Notes under the pieces: generated by a model | What the model was told of the DNA's origin: nothing | Databases searched by the model: none | What the model saw: only the letters and a program-made list of their open reading frames with translations | Source: Symbiodinium natans | Taxonomy: Eukaryota > Sar > Dinophyceae > Suessiales > Symbiodiniaceae | Direction of reading: 5' to 3' | NCBI GenBank assembly: GCA_905221605.1 | Contig: CAJNDS010002202.1 | Coordinates: 207,501 to 271,500 of the forward strand | DNA length: 64,000 bases | Position numbers and translations under genes: made by a program | Part shown: positions 39,788 to 50,205 of the stretch, piece after piece | Position numbering within the stretch: the stretch's first letter is position 1 | Layout: the number at the start of each line of letters is the position of its first letter

Positions 39788-40082
39788 GCTTAGGGTTTAG
39801 GGTTTAGGGTTTAGGGTTTAGGGTTTAGGGTTTAGGGTTTAGGGTTGAGGGTTGAGGGTTGAGGGTTTAGGGTTTAGGGTTTAGGGTTTAGGGTTTAGGG
39901 GTTTAGGGGTTTAGGGTTTAGGGTTTAGGGTTTAGGGTTTAGGGAGTTTAGGGAGTTTAGGGAGTTTAGGGAGTTTAGGGAGTTTAGGGAGTTTAGGGAG
40001 TTTAGGGAGTTTAGGGAGTTTAGGGAGTTTAGGGAGTTTAGGGAGTTTAGGGAGTTTAGGGTTTAGGGTTTAGGGTTTAGGG
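39788..40082 (+). repeat. TTTAGGG array with an internal TTTAGGGAG nonamer array
   Basis: Perfect heptamers (39790-39845), a few TTGAGGG units, heptamers, then about 13 copies of the 9-bp TTTAGGGAG (39937-40055), then heptamers leading directly into composite element 3. Confidence 0.96.
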
Positions 40083-41016
40083 TTCAGCATCTCAAGTTCG
40101 AGCATTTACTAGGCCAGCAGTGTATCTAGGCAACGGACAAAAACCCACCCGCCCAAAGAATCCCATAACATTAAGAAAATAGAAGGTTATTTATTTTCTC
40201 TTCGGATGCACCAATCACGCCGTAGTACCAAACACTTAAGACAAGCCACACCAGGCCTTGAGGCCTTGAAACCCTAAACACCAGGCCTTGAGGCCCTGAA
40301 ACCCTAAACACCAGGCCTTGAGGCCCTGAAACCCTGAAACCCTAAATACCAGGCCGTGAGGCCGTGAAACCCTAAACAGCAGGCCTTGAGGCCCTCACCA
40401 GGCCGTGAGGCCCTGAAACCCTAACCATTAGGCCCGGAAATCCTAAACACCTTTGGACGAAGCGCCCTTGCCCAGTAAAAAAATAACCTTGCCCAGTAAA
40501 AAAATGACCTTGCCCAGTAAAAAAATGACCTTGCCCAGTAAAAAAATGACCTTGCCCAGTAAAAAAAAGACCTTGCCCAGTAAACAAATGACCTTGCACA
40601 GTAAAAAAATGACCTTGCCCAAAGATGACCTTGCCCAGTAAAAAGATGACCTTGCCCAGTAATGACCTTGCCCAGTAAAAAAATGACCTTGCCCAGTAAA
40701 AAAATGACCTTGCCCAGAAAAAAATGACCTTGCCCAGTAAAAAGATGATCTTGCCCAGTAAAAAAATGACCTTGCCCAGTAAAAAGATGACCTTGCCCAG
40801 TAAATTTTTTACTGGGCAAGGTCATTTTTTTACTGGGCAAGGTCATTTTTTTACTGGGCAAGGTCGTTTTTTTGGACGAAACGACCTTGCCCAGTAAAAA
40901 AATGACCTTGCCCAGTAAAAAAATGATCTTGCCCAGTAAAAAAATGACCTTGCCCAGTAAAAAGATGACCTTGCCCAGTAACTCCTTAACATTTAAGTTA
41001 TATATGAAAGAGAGGT
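40083..41016 (+). mobile_element. Composite element 3 with two internal minisatellites
   Basis: The left end (TTCAGCATCTCAAGTTCGAG, then AACCCACCCGCCC and CCCATAACATTAAG) matches the other composites. Inside are ~30-bp units ACCAGGCCTTGAGGCCCTG then AAACCCTAAAC (40247-40450), and a ~21-bp GACCTTGCCCAGTAAAAAAA minisatellite (40463-40980) that switches orientation at ~40804 and back at ~40880. The right end (TATATATGAAAGAGAGG) resembles that of composite 1. A telomere-like array borders each side. Confidence 0.82.
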
Positions 41017-41084
41017 TTAGGGTTTAGGGTTTAGGGTTTAGGGTTTAGGGTTTAGGGTTTAGGGTTTAGGGTTTAGGGTTTAGG
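41017..41084 (+). repeat. TTTAGGG array between two composite elements
   Basis: About ten perfect heptamers. Arrays also border composites 1 and 2, so the junction of array and composite end is recurrent. Confidence 0.95.
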
Positions 41085-41700
41085 GTTCAAGAGCTCCTGG
41101 TCGAGCAGTTTCTCGTTTAGGCTCTGTGTTTAGAACATCGAAAAATACCCACCCACCCGAAGTTCCCATAACATTAAGAAATAAACGTTTCTTCTTTTTA
41201 TTAGGATGGTTCAATAACAAAATGAATGACTCCCACTTAACAAACGAGGAGGTGGAGATACTAAACCACGCGAGGCTTTGAGGTCTTGAAATCCTAAACT
41301 GAGGCTCAAACCTTGAAAAATATTTTAGAAAATGAAAAAAACCCTGAAAAAAAGAAGGAAAAAAAAGCCTGGGGTCCCCCCCATTTGGGGTGTTTTTGGA
41401 AGCAAATTTTCCCTCATGGGGGGGTCGGAGTTCAAGGCAAGGGGGGGTCTCCGAAGATTATTTTGCCTTTAAAATCGAAAAATGACCCCCCCCCTGACCA
41501 AAATCATTGTGAAAAAGGTCGCGGAAAAGTCTTGAAAAACTTGAAAAACACAAAAACCCAGAAAACGAGAGGCCACCCAGAACCCTCGATTTCAGTACTA
41601 AAAATTCGCATTTTCATTGCGGGTCTAGGCCAAGCCTGAGGTCCCTTTTGGGGTGTTTTTTGAAGCAAACTTTCCCTCTCATAATTCATCATTCTAAAGC
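41085..41700 (+). mobile_element. Composite element 4
   Basis: The left end is diverged (TTCAAGAGCTCCTGGTCGAG, then AAATACCCACCCACCC and CCCATAACATTAAG). It shares GAGGCTTTGAGGTCTTGAAA with composite 3, and the GGGTCCCCCCCATTTGGGG and TTTGCCTTTAAAATCGA unit with composite 1, thus linking the two interior types. The right end is not recognised. Confidence 0.75.
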
Positions 41701-42050
41701 CACCCCAACAAACCTAAAGTGGGCAAGGGGTCTTATCCAAAATGTTACGAAGTTTCGCAAGGCTACTGCCGTAGCGTCCCCCAAAGTTTGTGTCCCAAAT
41801 ACCGTTGAATGATTTCATAATGATTTACTTATAAGATCAAACTAATGTCTCCATTCTCCCACACCGTCCCAACATTCACCCACTTGCTCCTTAAACGGAT
41901 ATATGCGACTTGCGATATCAAGTTTACCCCAACCTCCGCATGCATGACAGCGCTCAATTATTCATTAAGGGGTCTAAGGAGGGACCCCTAGAAGGGACCC
42001 TTAATCTTAGTCCCCCTACATAACCCCGATATATATATATATATATAGTA

Positions 42051-42084
<34 letters not shown>

Positions 42085-42420
42085 CCTAAGTAGCCCCTAA
42101 ATAACCCCCCAAAAAACCCCGAAGGTCCCTTCTCCTTGGTCCCTTGAATTCAGCGCACACCCCGAACCTCCCAAAGCCAAAACCCCATATGATCCCTATG
42201 GCAACCCTGATCAACGGCTACAAACCCTATAAGACCCTCCTGTGACACCCTAAGTTCAACATAACCACATTCTATATATAAGCACTAGAGAACCCGTCCC
42301 TAAGCAACCGCAGAAAACACAACAACACAAGCCTATAAAGCCCAATATAAGATCTCCAAACCACTACGAGCCCTTACCACAAGTCCCTATAAGCTCCTGC
42401 TGGAAAAAAAACCCCTAAGC
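41701..42420. other. AT-richer unique island with an (AT)n palindrome
   Basis: 42029-42081 is an (AT)n run interrupted once by GTATAC, itself palindromic. The sequence around it (41701-42028, 42082-42420) is C/A-rich with no recognisable gene. Confidence 0.6.
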
Positions 42421-42705
42421 CACAAAGCCCAAACCCCAAACCCAACCCTAAAAGCCCTAAACCCTGAACCCTAAAACACGATAACCCCGAAGAACCTGAA
42501 TCCTAAATCCTAAACCCTAACCCCTAAACGCCCAAACCCCCAAACCCCCAAACCCCCAAACCCCCAAACCCCCAAACCCCTAAACCCCTAAACCCCTAAA
42601 CCCCTAAACCCCTAAACCCCTAAACCCCTAAACCCCTAAACCCCTAAACCCCTAACCCCTACACCCCTAAACCCTGAACCCTAAACCCTAAACCCCAACA
42701 CCCGC
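42421..42705 (-). repeat. CCCCCAAA to CCCCTAAA octamer array
   Basis: Drifted CCCTAAA units lead into CCCCCAAA octamers (~42533-42580), then CCCCTAAA octamers (~42580-42660). The shift of one base along a uniform array records stepwise expansion. Confidence 0.93.
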
Positions 42706-43341
42706 CCAAAAGCCCTGAAAACACCAGGGCTGACGCTGCTCGAAGCTTGGGTCAGAGGCCGACTGCTCTGGCCTTAGGGTTTAGGGTTTAGGGTTTGGGG
42801 TTTTGGGTTTATAGGGTTTAGGGTTAAGGATTAGGGTTTAGGCTTTGGGTTCTAAGGCTTTCTGAGGCTTTCTGCATTTTGAACGGTTTTGTAGGGTTAT
42901 TTTTGAGGCTTGGAGATCTTTTGAACAGATTATAGAGTTTGGGTATCGGCCGGGGTTTCTAGGATGGCCCGTAAGACCCTCTGAAAAATATCCGAATTAA
43001 ATATGATCCTCTTAGACCGTTAAACCCGACAACATGCCCCAAGGGCCGATCTAGGTTCAGGGCACGCCAGGGCGTTGTTGCCCAGGGTTGCGAGGCTGCC
43101 TAAATTCTTGCCCAGTAACCTAGGACCTAGGATTCGAAAAAGGGTTTAGGGTTTAGGGTTTAGGTTTTAGGGTTTAGGGACCTAACCCCCCACAAGACAA
43201 AGGGGAATAACGAGCACTACTGGGCATCCTAGAATCCCTCTGAGCGAATTCCTAGATACGATCTTCTTGAAACCGAAGCCCTCAACCCTGACTCCCAAAC
43301 CCTGAACCCAAAATGCCCTAAGCCCTGAGGGTTTTAGGGCT
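42706..43341. other. TTTAGGG-type debris and unique islands
   Basis: 42774-42860 and 43142-43182 are TTTAGGG types. 42861-43140 and 43183-43320 are unique with no gene recognised. A single TTGCCCAGTAACC at 43108 resembles the composite-element minisatellite core. Confidence 0.55.
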
Positions 43342-43760
43342 TAAAATCATGGCAATGAGGTCTTCGTCAGCGCCAACATGCCAGAGAACAAGCACCAAGA
43401 CTGGTCTAGGAAGCAGGTCAAAAGCTTGGGACAAGTCCAAAGAGACCCAAACGCCACCACGACATGCTTGAGGAGGCACTCCGCGTTCTCAAAGACCGTC
43501 CAGGTCCCTTCACGCATTCTTTCGCGGACAAGTCTGCAATGCCTGGCAACCCGAGAGATTGCCTCATCCATCGCCTTCCCTTGACAATGTGCAAATTGCG
43601 GGGCTCGCCAGAGATGTTCTATCACTTGCGGAACCAGGCGGTCACGAAGAGCACGCGCCATGGCCTTGCCACCTGGGTCCTACAACCCAATTGGCCTGCA
43701 ATCAGTCGGTCGCTTAGTGGCCTTCCCTGGCGTAGGAATCCTCCGGAGTCCACAGCTCCC
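43342..43760 (-). pseudogene. LINE-type reverse transcriptase fragment (N-terminal RT domains to motif A)
   Basis: On the minus strand, KATKRPTDCRPIGL (43684-43739) and PGGKAMARALRDRLVPQ (start ~43675) match the first conserved RT blocks of LINE elements. RAPQFAHCQGKAMDEAISRV corresponds to the next block, and SLDLSQAFD at 43417-43443 is motif A with a catalytic Asp. In a live element this would prime copying of element RNA at the target. Two breaks are visible: a TAG stop at 43680-43682 between the first two segments, where a Gln codon is likely ancestral, and a frame change between about 43480 and 43455, since motif A lies in a different frame from the preceding block. Motifs B and C are absent; GGGTTTT-type repeat begins at 43330. 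Clearly a dead 5'-side fragment. I am confident of the RT identity, less so of the clade. Confidence 0.88.
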
Positions 43761-44917
43761 CAGCACCCCTTGGGGTTCCCCGAAACCCTAAACCCTAAAC
43801 CTTAAACAACCTTGTATTCAAAACTCAACAAGGAAGGATCGCAAAGGCCCCCACCCAGAAAAAGGGCGCAATCCTTCAACCCCCCTAAGCCCAAAACACT
43901 AAACCCCAATCCCTCAACGCCGGCCCTACACCGTACAAACCGACAACTCCTACGACTCATGCAAGCCCTACACACTATACGTCCTGAAAATCCTGTGAGC
44001 CCTGTTGGCCATTTAAGCGCTAGCCCTAAAGTCTGGGGGTTTAGGGCTTAGGGCTCAGTGCAGTGGGAATAGTGCTTCGGCCGCGGAGTGGGGTTTCGGG
44101 TGTAGAGTTTCCCTACTCTGGAGTAAACCCTGGAAAAAAGTTACATTTTTTAGGTATAAGTAGCTATAATAGGAACCCAGAACCAAAAAAAAGGAATAAA
44201 GTATAGTACTCCAAATCCCAGATTGAGCCCTAAACCCTAAACCCTAAACCCGAAACCCTAAACCCTAAACCCTGAACCCTAAACCCTAAACCCTAAGATG
44301 CTGGAGAGCTTACACTCACAGATCAAATTTAGGTCAAGGCTGGGCTTGGATGATTTGGGAGGTCTGGGAGGATACTTTACCTTAGGGTTGAGGTTTAGGG
44401 TTTAGGGTTTAGGGTTTAGGGTTTAGGGTTTAGGGTTTAGGGTTTAGGGTTTAGGGTTTAGGGCTTAGGGTTCAGGGTCCCTGGGGCAGAGGCCGCTTCT
44501 TCATCGTGTTGCGGGATGGGATGCGAACCTGAACCAAACGCTGCACAGCACCGGGATTCAGGGTTTAGGGACATTTCTTCTTGCTTTAAACCCTTAACTC
44601 TAAAACCTACACCCTAAACCCTAAACTCCAAACCCTAAACCCCAAGCTGGAAACCCCAACCTAAACCAAAAACGGCCAAGACAGGCTGTTTCAGAGCCAG
44701 GGGATGCCATGCTGACAGCCTTGATGACTCGTTTTACGGTTTAGGGTTTAGGGTTTAGTGCCCCGACGTAGTTCAGGCTCATGCGTGCTCATGAGTGGGG
44801 TTTGGGGATTGGGGTTGAGGCTGTACGGCCCAGGGTGCCGATTAGAAGTAGGGTTTAAGGTTTAGGGTTGTCAGCACCCTGACTTAGGTTGCAAGCCCAG
44901 CAACCCAGGCTTTCGCC
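43761..44917. other. Telomere-like blocks and unique islands
   Basis: Blocks: 44228-44298 (CCCTAAA), 44388-44468 (TTTAGGG), 44580-44645 (degenerate CCCTAAACC), 44738-44757. Islands 43805-44030, 44060-44225, 44480-44570, 44650-44735 and 44760-44915 have no recognised gene. Confidence 0.55.
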
Positions 44918-45345
44918 CTACTGATAAGCAGGGTCAGAGCCCGTAAGCAGGCCCTGGCTGTAGAGACAGAGCAATCCCGACGCCGCTTGGCTGACGATGC
45001 CAGCTGTCCTTTCCGCACCGGACTCCACGTAGTAGATGGGAGTTCGCGAAAACAAAGGGAACCCCAAAAAAAAACCCAATATAGACCCCAAATAGTAGTA
45101 GTTAGTAGGCCCTTTTAATAGGGGCCCCCAAAGGCACCCCCAATTTCGGAACCCCCCCCCCCCAGCTGTCGTAGTGCAAGGACCCTGCGAGCAGCTGCAT
45201 CTCAATGTGCTTGACATCCTCAGAGAAACTTCCGGAGCCGGACATCTCCACCGGGCTCGAAGCACGACCATAGTACCCCTGGACCTCCAAGTATGTTTAA
45301 CTGGCTGTCGATGAGAACAATCAGAAAATAGAAGCTCCAACGCAT
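44918..45345 (-). pseudogene. Unrecognised coding-like remnant interrupted by R9 repeat
   Basis: Minus-strand readings on either side of an R9 copy look protein-like: SSPVEMSGSGSFSEDVKHIE, then MQLLAGSLHYDSWG (45290-45165), and YYVESGAERTAGIVSQAASG (~45040-44980). Between them lie a C-tract (45154-45164) and R9 sequence (45050-45155). I do not recognise the protein. The arrangement suggests an exon interrupted by a repeat; this is inference from composition. Confidence 0.3.
45050..45164 (+). repeat. R9 dispersed repeat, copy 2
   Basis: AAGGGAACCCCAAAAAAAAA, ATAGACCCCAAATAGTAG, GGCACCCCCAATTTCGGAAC and a C-run. It shares its core with 31340-31470. Confidence 0.55.
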
Positions 45346-46022
45346 GAAATCACCACATGCTGGCAATGCGACCTGTGCACGAACAGAGTAGGCAGAAGAA
45401 TCGGTATCACAGAACAGAATCGGAAGAAGAATCGGCATCACACCAAGACTGGCATGATCCTACTCGTACATCACAGTAGATCACGCATGGCAAAAAGCTA
45501 ACACGGATGATGATGGTGATGGTGATGCTGATGATGATTACCTTATAAATCCTCAACCCTGATCATACCCTAAACCCTGAAACCTAAACTCAGCAGCTCG
45601 CTACACCCTCAAGCCCGGAAACAAACCTGAAAACGCCGCCTTGCGCGCGTAGAGATACGCCAGCAGATCCTTCCGGACCTCTCAAGAGGAGTCGGGAGTG
45701 CTGAGCCCTCAGGGGTTCTAGAGGGTCTAGGGTCCATGGTTGAGAGTGTGGGGTTAGGGCCACCCTAAACCCTAAACTGTAAAACCCAAATCCTAAACCC
45801 TAAACCCTAAACCCTAAACCCTAAACCCTAAACCCTAAACCCAACCCTTGACCCTGGCCTGTGGGTTGGGGGTTGCGGGTGCAGGGGTTGAGGCCTGTGG
45901 ATGGCGCAGGGACCCCAAGAGACTGTTGGGATGCGCCGCGCTCTATAGCTTGGGCTTGAGGGCTTAAGGGGCTTGAGGGGCTCAAGGGCTCAAAGGGGCT
46001 TAAGGGTTTAAGGGTTTAGGGT
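45346..46022. other. Unique island, GATGATGGT microsatellite and CCCTAAA block
   Basis: 45506-45540 is a trinucleotide GAT/GGT run. 45791-45842 is a CCCTAAA array. 45545-45760 and 45850-45960 are unique. 45960-46020 is a GGGCTTGAG/GGGCTCAAG-type degenerate run. No gene recognised. Confidence 0.55.
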
Positions 46023-46095
46023 TGAGATGCTCCCCCATATACTAACAGTCCTCAACAGGGATGATAAATAGGGGGCTACTGGGGGAACATCCCAA
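46023..46095. mobile_element. FB1 foldback, shortened right arm
   Basis: Left arm TGAGATGCTCCCCCATATAC then TAACAGTCCTCAACAGGGAT. The right arm keeps only the outer GGGGGAACATCCCA. Confidence 0.78.
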
Positions 46096-47038
46096 TCTAT
46101 AGCTTTCAAACACCAAAAGCCCCAAACCCGAAGGGGCGGAGGGCTGCAGCTCTGATTTTTGGGTTTTGTGAAAAATTCAGGGTTTAGGGTTTAGGGTTGA
46201 GTCATGTTACCCTAAACCCTAAACCCTAAACCCTAAACCCTAAACCCTAAGCGATAATCCCTAAGCCCTAAGCCCTTAACCCTACTGCCACCCCTCTCAC
46301 CTCTGTTGGGGCAGGCGGGTGCAGTCGAGCGACCACGGCACATTTCTTCGCCTTCAAAACCTGCCTCAGACCTCCTGAAACATCCCCGAAACCTCTGGGA
46401 GCCCCTGGGAGCCCCTCAGCCCTGCTTGCGGGACCAGCATACTAGGCAATGGCCTGTAAGATTGTGCAAACCCCTTAAAACCACTGTGAGGCGCCTAAGA
46501 CGGTTCTGGGAGGCCCCCTGGGAGGCCTTCTGGTGGTCCCCCTCGCAAAAACCTGAAGGGATATCCTTTGCCTTCTGGCCCCAAGTGACCCAGAAGTCCA
46601 ATCATTGAAGGCTTGGGCTACTGCCTGTTGGAGCTTCCTGATTTTCGAAGTCTTTCCAAACCATTAGAAGTCCTAACTGAATGTCCTCTAAGAATATTCG
46701 ACGTGTGAACTTTGAATGGCTGGCTTGGTTTGGGCTGGCTCCGGTTTGGTTTCGCGAAGAGTTGTGATAGGGTGGCCTTGGGGTGGGCATGTCTTCACAC
46801 TATTGCGTTCAACTGACCTGTGCTGAACCCTAAACCCTAAACCCTAAATCCTAAACCCTAAACCCTAAACAGCCCTGCTCCGAAGATTCTGCCCTGCGCC
46901 ACCTTCGGATTCTGGGGCGGATAGGACATCCCAAGCCTCGCACTGCAAGGGGCATGGAGTTCTTGCGTTGAGGGTTTAGGGTTTAGGGTTTAGGGTTTAG
47001 GGCTTAGGTTGCGGGGTAGGGCCTGCTTAGGGTCTAGG
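46096..47038. other. Unique islands with short telomere-like blocks
   Basis: 46178-46250 holds a divergent TTTAGGG/CCCTAAA pair separated by GAGTCATGTTA. 46290-46800 is a 500-bp unique island with plus (46306-46608) and minus frames but no recognised domain. 46825-46868 is CCCTAAA. 46970-47005 is TTTAGGG. Confidence 0.5.
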
Positions 47039-47080
47039 TTGGGATGTTCAAGCACGGTTAGTATAAGGGGAAGCATCCCA
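47039..47080. mobile_element. FB1 foldback, minimal deletion copy
   Basis: TTGGGATGTT is followed after a few bases by GGTTAGTATAAGGGG then AAGCATCCCA. Most of the left arm and the loop are deleted. Confidence 0.7.
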
Positions 47081-47815
47081 CGGTGCTGGGTTTGGGTGTG
47101 TGAGGATTTTGAGTTTACCTTTACATTACGTAGGCTTTGAGTCACTTTCCCCCCCAAAGATAAATGCCCCTTACAAAATACCGTATGCAACCTTCACCCT
47201 TAACCCTAGACCCTAAACCTTAGTGCACTCACAGAAACCCCTAAACCCTAAACCCTAAACCCCTATCATAAGACTTATCTGGGGCACCCCTCACCTTACA
47301 AGCTCCCTTCCTGAAGTCATCCTCAAGGAGGGCTTGCAGAACTTACCGGGTTTAGGGTTTAGGGGTTTAGGTAATAGGGTTGAGGGGCTTAGGGTTCAGG
47401 GTTTAGGGGTTTAGGGTTTAGGAGTTTAGGGTTTAGGAGTTTAGGGTTTAGGGACTTACACGATTGGGCTTGAGGTTGGAGGGGGAGACTCCGCTTTCTT
47501 TGCATTGCTTATGCCTATGGAACGCTAGGAGAGCAGTATAGTTTCCAAAGCACCCGAAGAAGAAGGGTAAACCCAACCCAAACCCCTAAACCCTAAACCC
47601 TAAACACTAAACCCTAAACCCGAAACCGTAAACCCTAAACCCTAAACCCTAAACCCTAAACCCTAAACCCTAAACCCTAAACCCTAAACCCTAAGCCCTG
47701 CACCCTACCCAAACCCCCCTGAACCCCAAATGCTTCATCCTTACGCCCAACACCCTGCGCCCAAGCCGGCGCACTGGGGTTTGGGTCTCTTGGAGTCGCT
47801 TTATGTTAAAGAGTA
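47081..47815. other. Unique islands and telomere-like blocks
   Basis: 47350-47455 is a TTTAGGG/TTTAGGAG mixture. 47580-47700 is CCCTAAA, largely uniform from 47633. 47081-47200, 47265-47345, 47460-47570 and 47705-47815 are unique with no recognised gene. Confidence 0.55.
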
Positions 47816-47947
47816 GGTTTAGGGTTTAGGGTTTAGGGTTTAGGGTTTAGGGTTTAGGGTTTAGGGTTTAGGGTTTAGGGTTTAGGGTTTAGGGTTTAGG
47901 GTTTAGGGTTTAGGGTTTAGGGTTTAGGGTTTAGGGTTTAGGGCCTA
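47816..47947 (+). repeat. TTTAGGG array
   Basis: About 18 uninterrupted heptamers. Bordered left by AAAGAGTAGG and right by CCTAGGGTGTACGG. Confidence 0.97.
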
Positions 47948-48474
47948 GGGTGTACGGTTGAAGCCGAGCACGATGTGGGGTTTCGGGTCCTTTCGGCTTG
48001 CTCAGGGTTGTTTTTGACATGTGTTCTTTGACATTGCTCTAGGTATGGGGAGCGAGCTTGGAGGCTTAGGGTGTGTTAGGGTTTCTTGCGTCATGCTCCT
48101 GCTAGAGCAACATGGTCTAGCCTCCTCAATTTCAGAAATTGAACCCTAACCCTCCTAGACTCCCAGGCCCTATTCATACACTCCTTTGTGAGAAACAAAC
48201 AACAGATATCGAACATTCCCCTGAGCTTTATATGCGGGTTTCCGAATACCCCGATTTTCGGAAATCCCCGTATGAAGAGATAAGGAGACAGTAGATCAGA
48301 GACCTTACCCTCACCCTCCCACCCGGTCAGCGTCACCCACGATCCCGGCCTCACCCCATCAATGTCATGAGGACCATGCCTCGTTCGCACCCAACAACCC
48401 GAAACCCAAAACCCTAAACCGTAGAACGCCAAACCCAAGCGCCAGCGTCATGGCGAGGGCGAGTAACTTCTCAC
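47948..48474. other. Unique island with a short hairpin
   Basis: The minus frame 48438-48091 has no recognised domain and starts in telomere-derived codons. 48230-48275 contains an inverted repeat: GCGGGTTTCCGAA is opposed by TTCGGAAATCCCCG around CCGATT. It may be a foldback remnant. Confidence 0.5.
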
Positions 48475-48591
48475 CCTAAACCCTAAACCCTAAACCCTAA
48501 ACCCTAAACCCTAAACCCTAAACCCTAAACCCTAAACCCTAAACCCTAAACCCTAAACCCTAAACCCTAAACCCTAAACCCTAAACCCTAC
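48475..48591 (-). repeat. CCCTAAA array
   Basis: About 16 perfect heptamers, bordered by ACTTCTCA on the left and TACTGTTAAGG on the right. Confidence 0.97.
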
Positions 48592-48649
48592 TGTTAAGGT
48601 GCAGGGTCTAGGTGGTGCAGCTGCCCAAAGTTCATGGCTCACTGAATCG

Positions 48650-48700
48650 GCAACCGTAAACTCCAGAAAGGGTTTAGGGTTTAGGGTTTAGGGTTAGGGT

Positions 48701-48774
<74 letters not shown>

Positions 48775-48784
48775 GGTTGCGGGT

Positions 48785-48858
<74 letters not shown>

Positions 48859-48945
48859 GGTTTAGGGTTTAGGGTTGAAATTCCCTTTGATGTACCTTTT
48901 GGGGTATGGGAAGGATGCTGCAGCTTTTTGGAGGTTGCTGTATTT
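48650..48945. mobile_element. FB7 foldback element invaded by a TTGAGGG array
   Basis: The left arm GCAACCGTAAACTCCAGAAA (48650-48669) is opposed by CTTTTTGGAGGTTGC (48923-48937). The centre GATGTACCTTTTGGGGTATG matches the FB7 copy at 54309-54412. Between left arm and centre lies a ~200-bp array dominated by the heptamer TTGAGGG (48703-48865), with TTTAGGG at both edges. Confidence 0.75.
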
Positions 48946-50142
48946 GCTTAAGAACCCCCCCGGAAAAAAAGAAAAACAACAACAAATACAAATAGCAATG
49001 ATGCTTAGGAACTACCTCCCCAAGAATAAATAAATAAAACACAAAAACAATGATAGCAATTTGCAATAACATCTTCCTTGTAAGGGATATTTGTTCTGAG
49101 TTTTTGGGCTGGTTCTGAAGCTGCGAATAGTAGGAATCCGTGTAGGCTCATTGGTGCGAACCCCAAATGTCCTTACTTTGATGGGGGGAAACCCTTAAGC
49201 ATATCGGAAATTTAGTGGATTGGGGGATATTGGGGGTTAGTTAGGTGCCTTTAATTTAAGCCAAAAACAGAGCCCGAATTGTGTAAATCTGCCTCAGCTA
49301 TTTGCAGCTAGAAGCCCTATACCTAAGCAACAGTCAGACTGATACGTAGTCAGCGTCGGGCGATACAAGGCTGAGGGTTCAAGGGTAACTAACTCCCAAA
49401 TTTCTTGCTTTGAGAACCGATGAGGAATGTACCAACCTCTAGTTTGGGGTTTAGGGCTTAAGGTTTAGGGGTTTAGGGTTGCAACCTCGCAATGCAAAGA
49501 AACCCTAAACCCTAAACCTCCGCCCTAAAACCCAGAAGATCCAGAACAATTCCCTGCAGCATGTCCGGCCTCCCGGGCAGAGGACCCTTCGGATGGTAGT
49601 TAAACCAGACATCCTCCGAAGGATTTAGGTGGTAGGGATGAGGCAAGCATCGGTTGAGTCCGTCAGGATTTAGGGTTAGGGTTTAGGGTTTCGGGTTTAG
49701 GGTTTCGGGTTTCGGGTTTAGGTTTTAGGTTTAGGGCATGGAGATGGAGGCAACTCCATCTTGAAGTTGTAGAACCAGGCTACGATTGGGCGGATGAGGC
49801 TCTCCTGCTGGGATCTCGAGCGGATGCGTGCTGCACAAAGTCCTATCTACCCAGTGCAAACGATGAAAAGACAACCATGTGTGTCACGTAGAGCCACTGT
49901 AAACTTCGTGCTGATGATCCCCTGTATGACCACACTGACAGCATCGAGCAACATCCCAAATACTGCGTAGGAATGCTCCAAGCATCCCGAAACACTAAAC
50001 CCTAAACCCTGAACCCTAAACCCTGATCCCTAAACCCTACACCCTATCTGATTTCAGGTCTCTGCCTTGCTCAAACTGCACCTCAGCATCCCACGCTGCG
50101 CATGGCGCGCCCCCTTTCCCCTCTTGGACAAGCAGCTTTAGT
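48946..50142. other. AT-richer unique islands with small telomere-like blocks
   Basis: 48950-49440 is the most AT-rich unique stretch of the window's right half (AAATAAATAAA-type at 49025-49045). 49445-49490, 49500-49520 and 49668-49735 are telomere-like. 49740-49990 is a unique island with a minus-strand reading containing GIISTKFTVALRDTHGCLFI, unrecognised. 49990-50045 is CCCTGAACC-type. Confidence 0.45.
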
Positions 50143-50205
50143 TTGGGATGTTCCCCCTTGTACTAACAGTCCTCAAGAGGGATTATAGTGCCCCCTAGTA
50201 TAATG
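50143..50205 (+). mobile_element. FB1 foldback, left half
   Basis: TTGGGATGTTCCCCCTTGTA then CTAACAGTCCTCAAGAGGGA and TTATAGTGCCCCC. It is cut off in the loop after CTAGTATAATGC. Confidence 0.8.
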
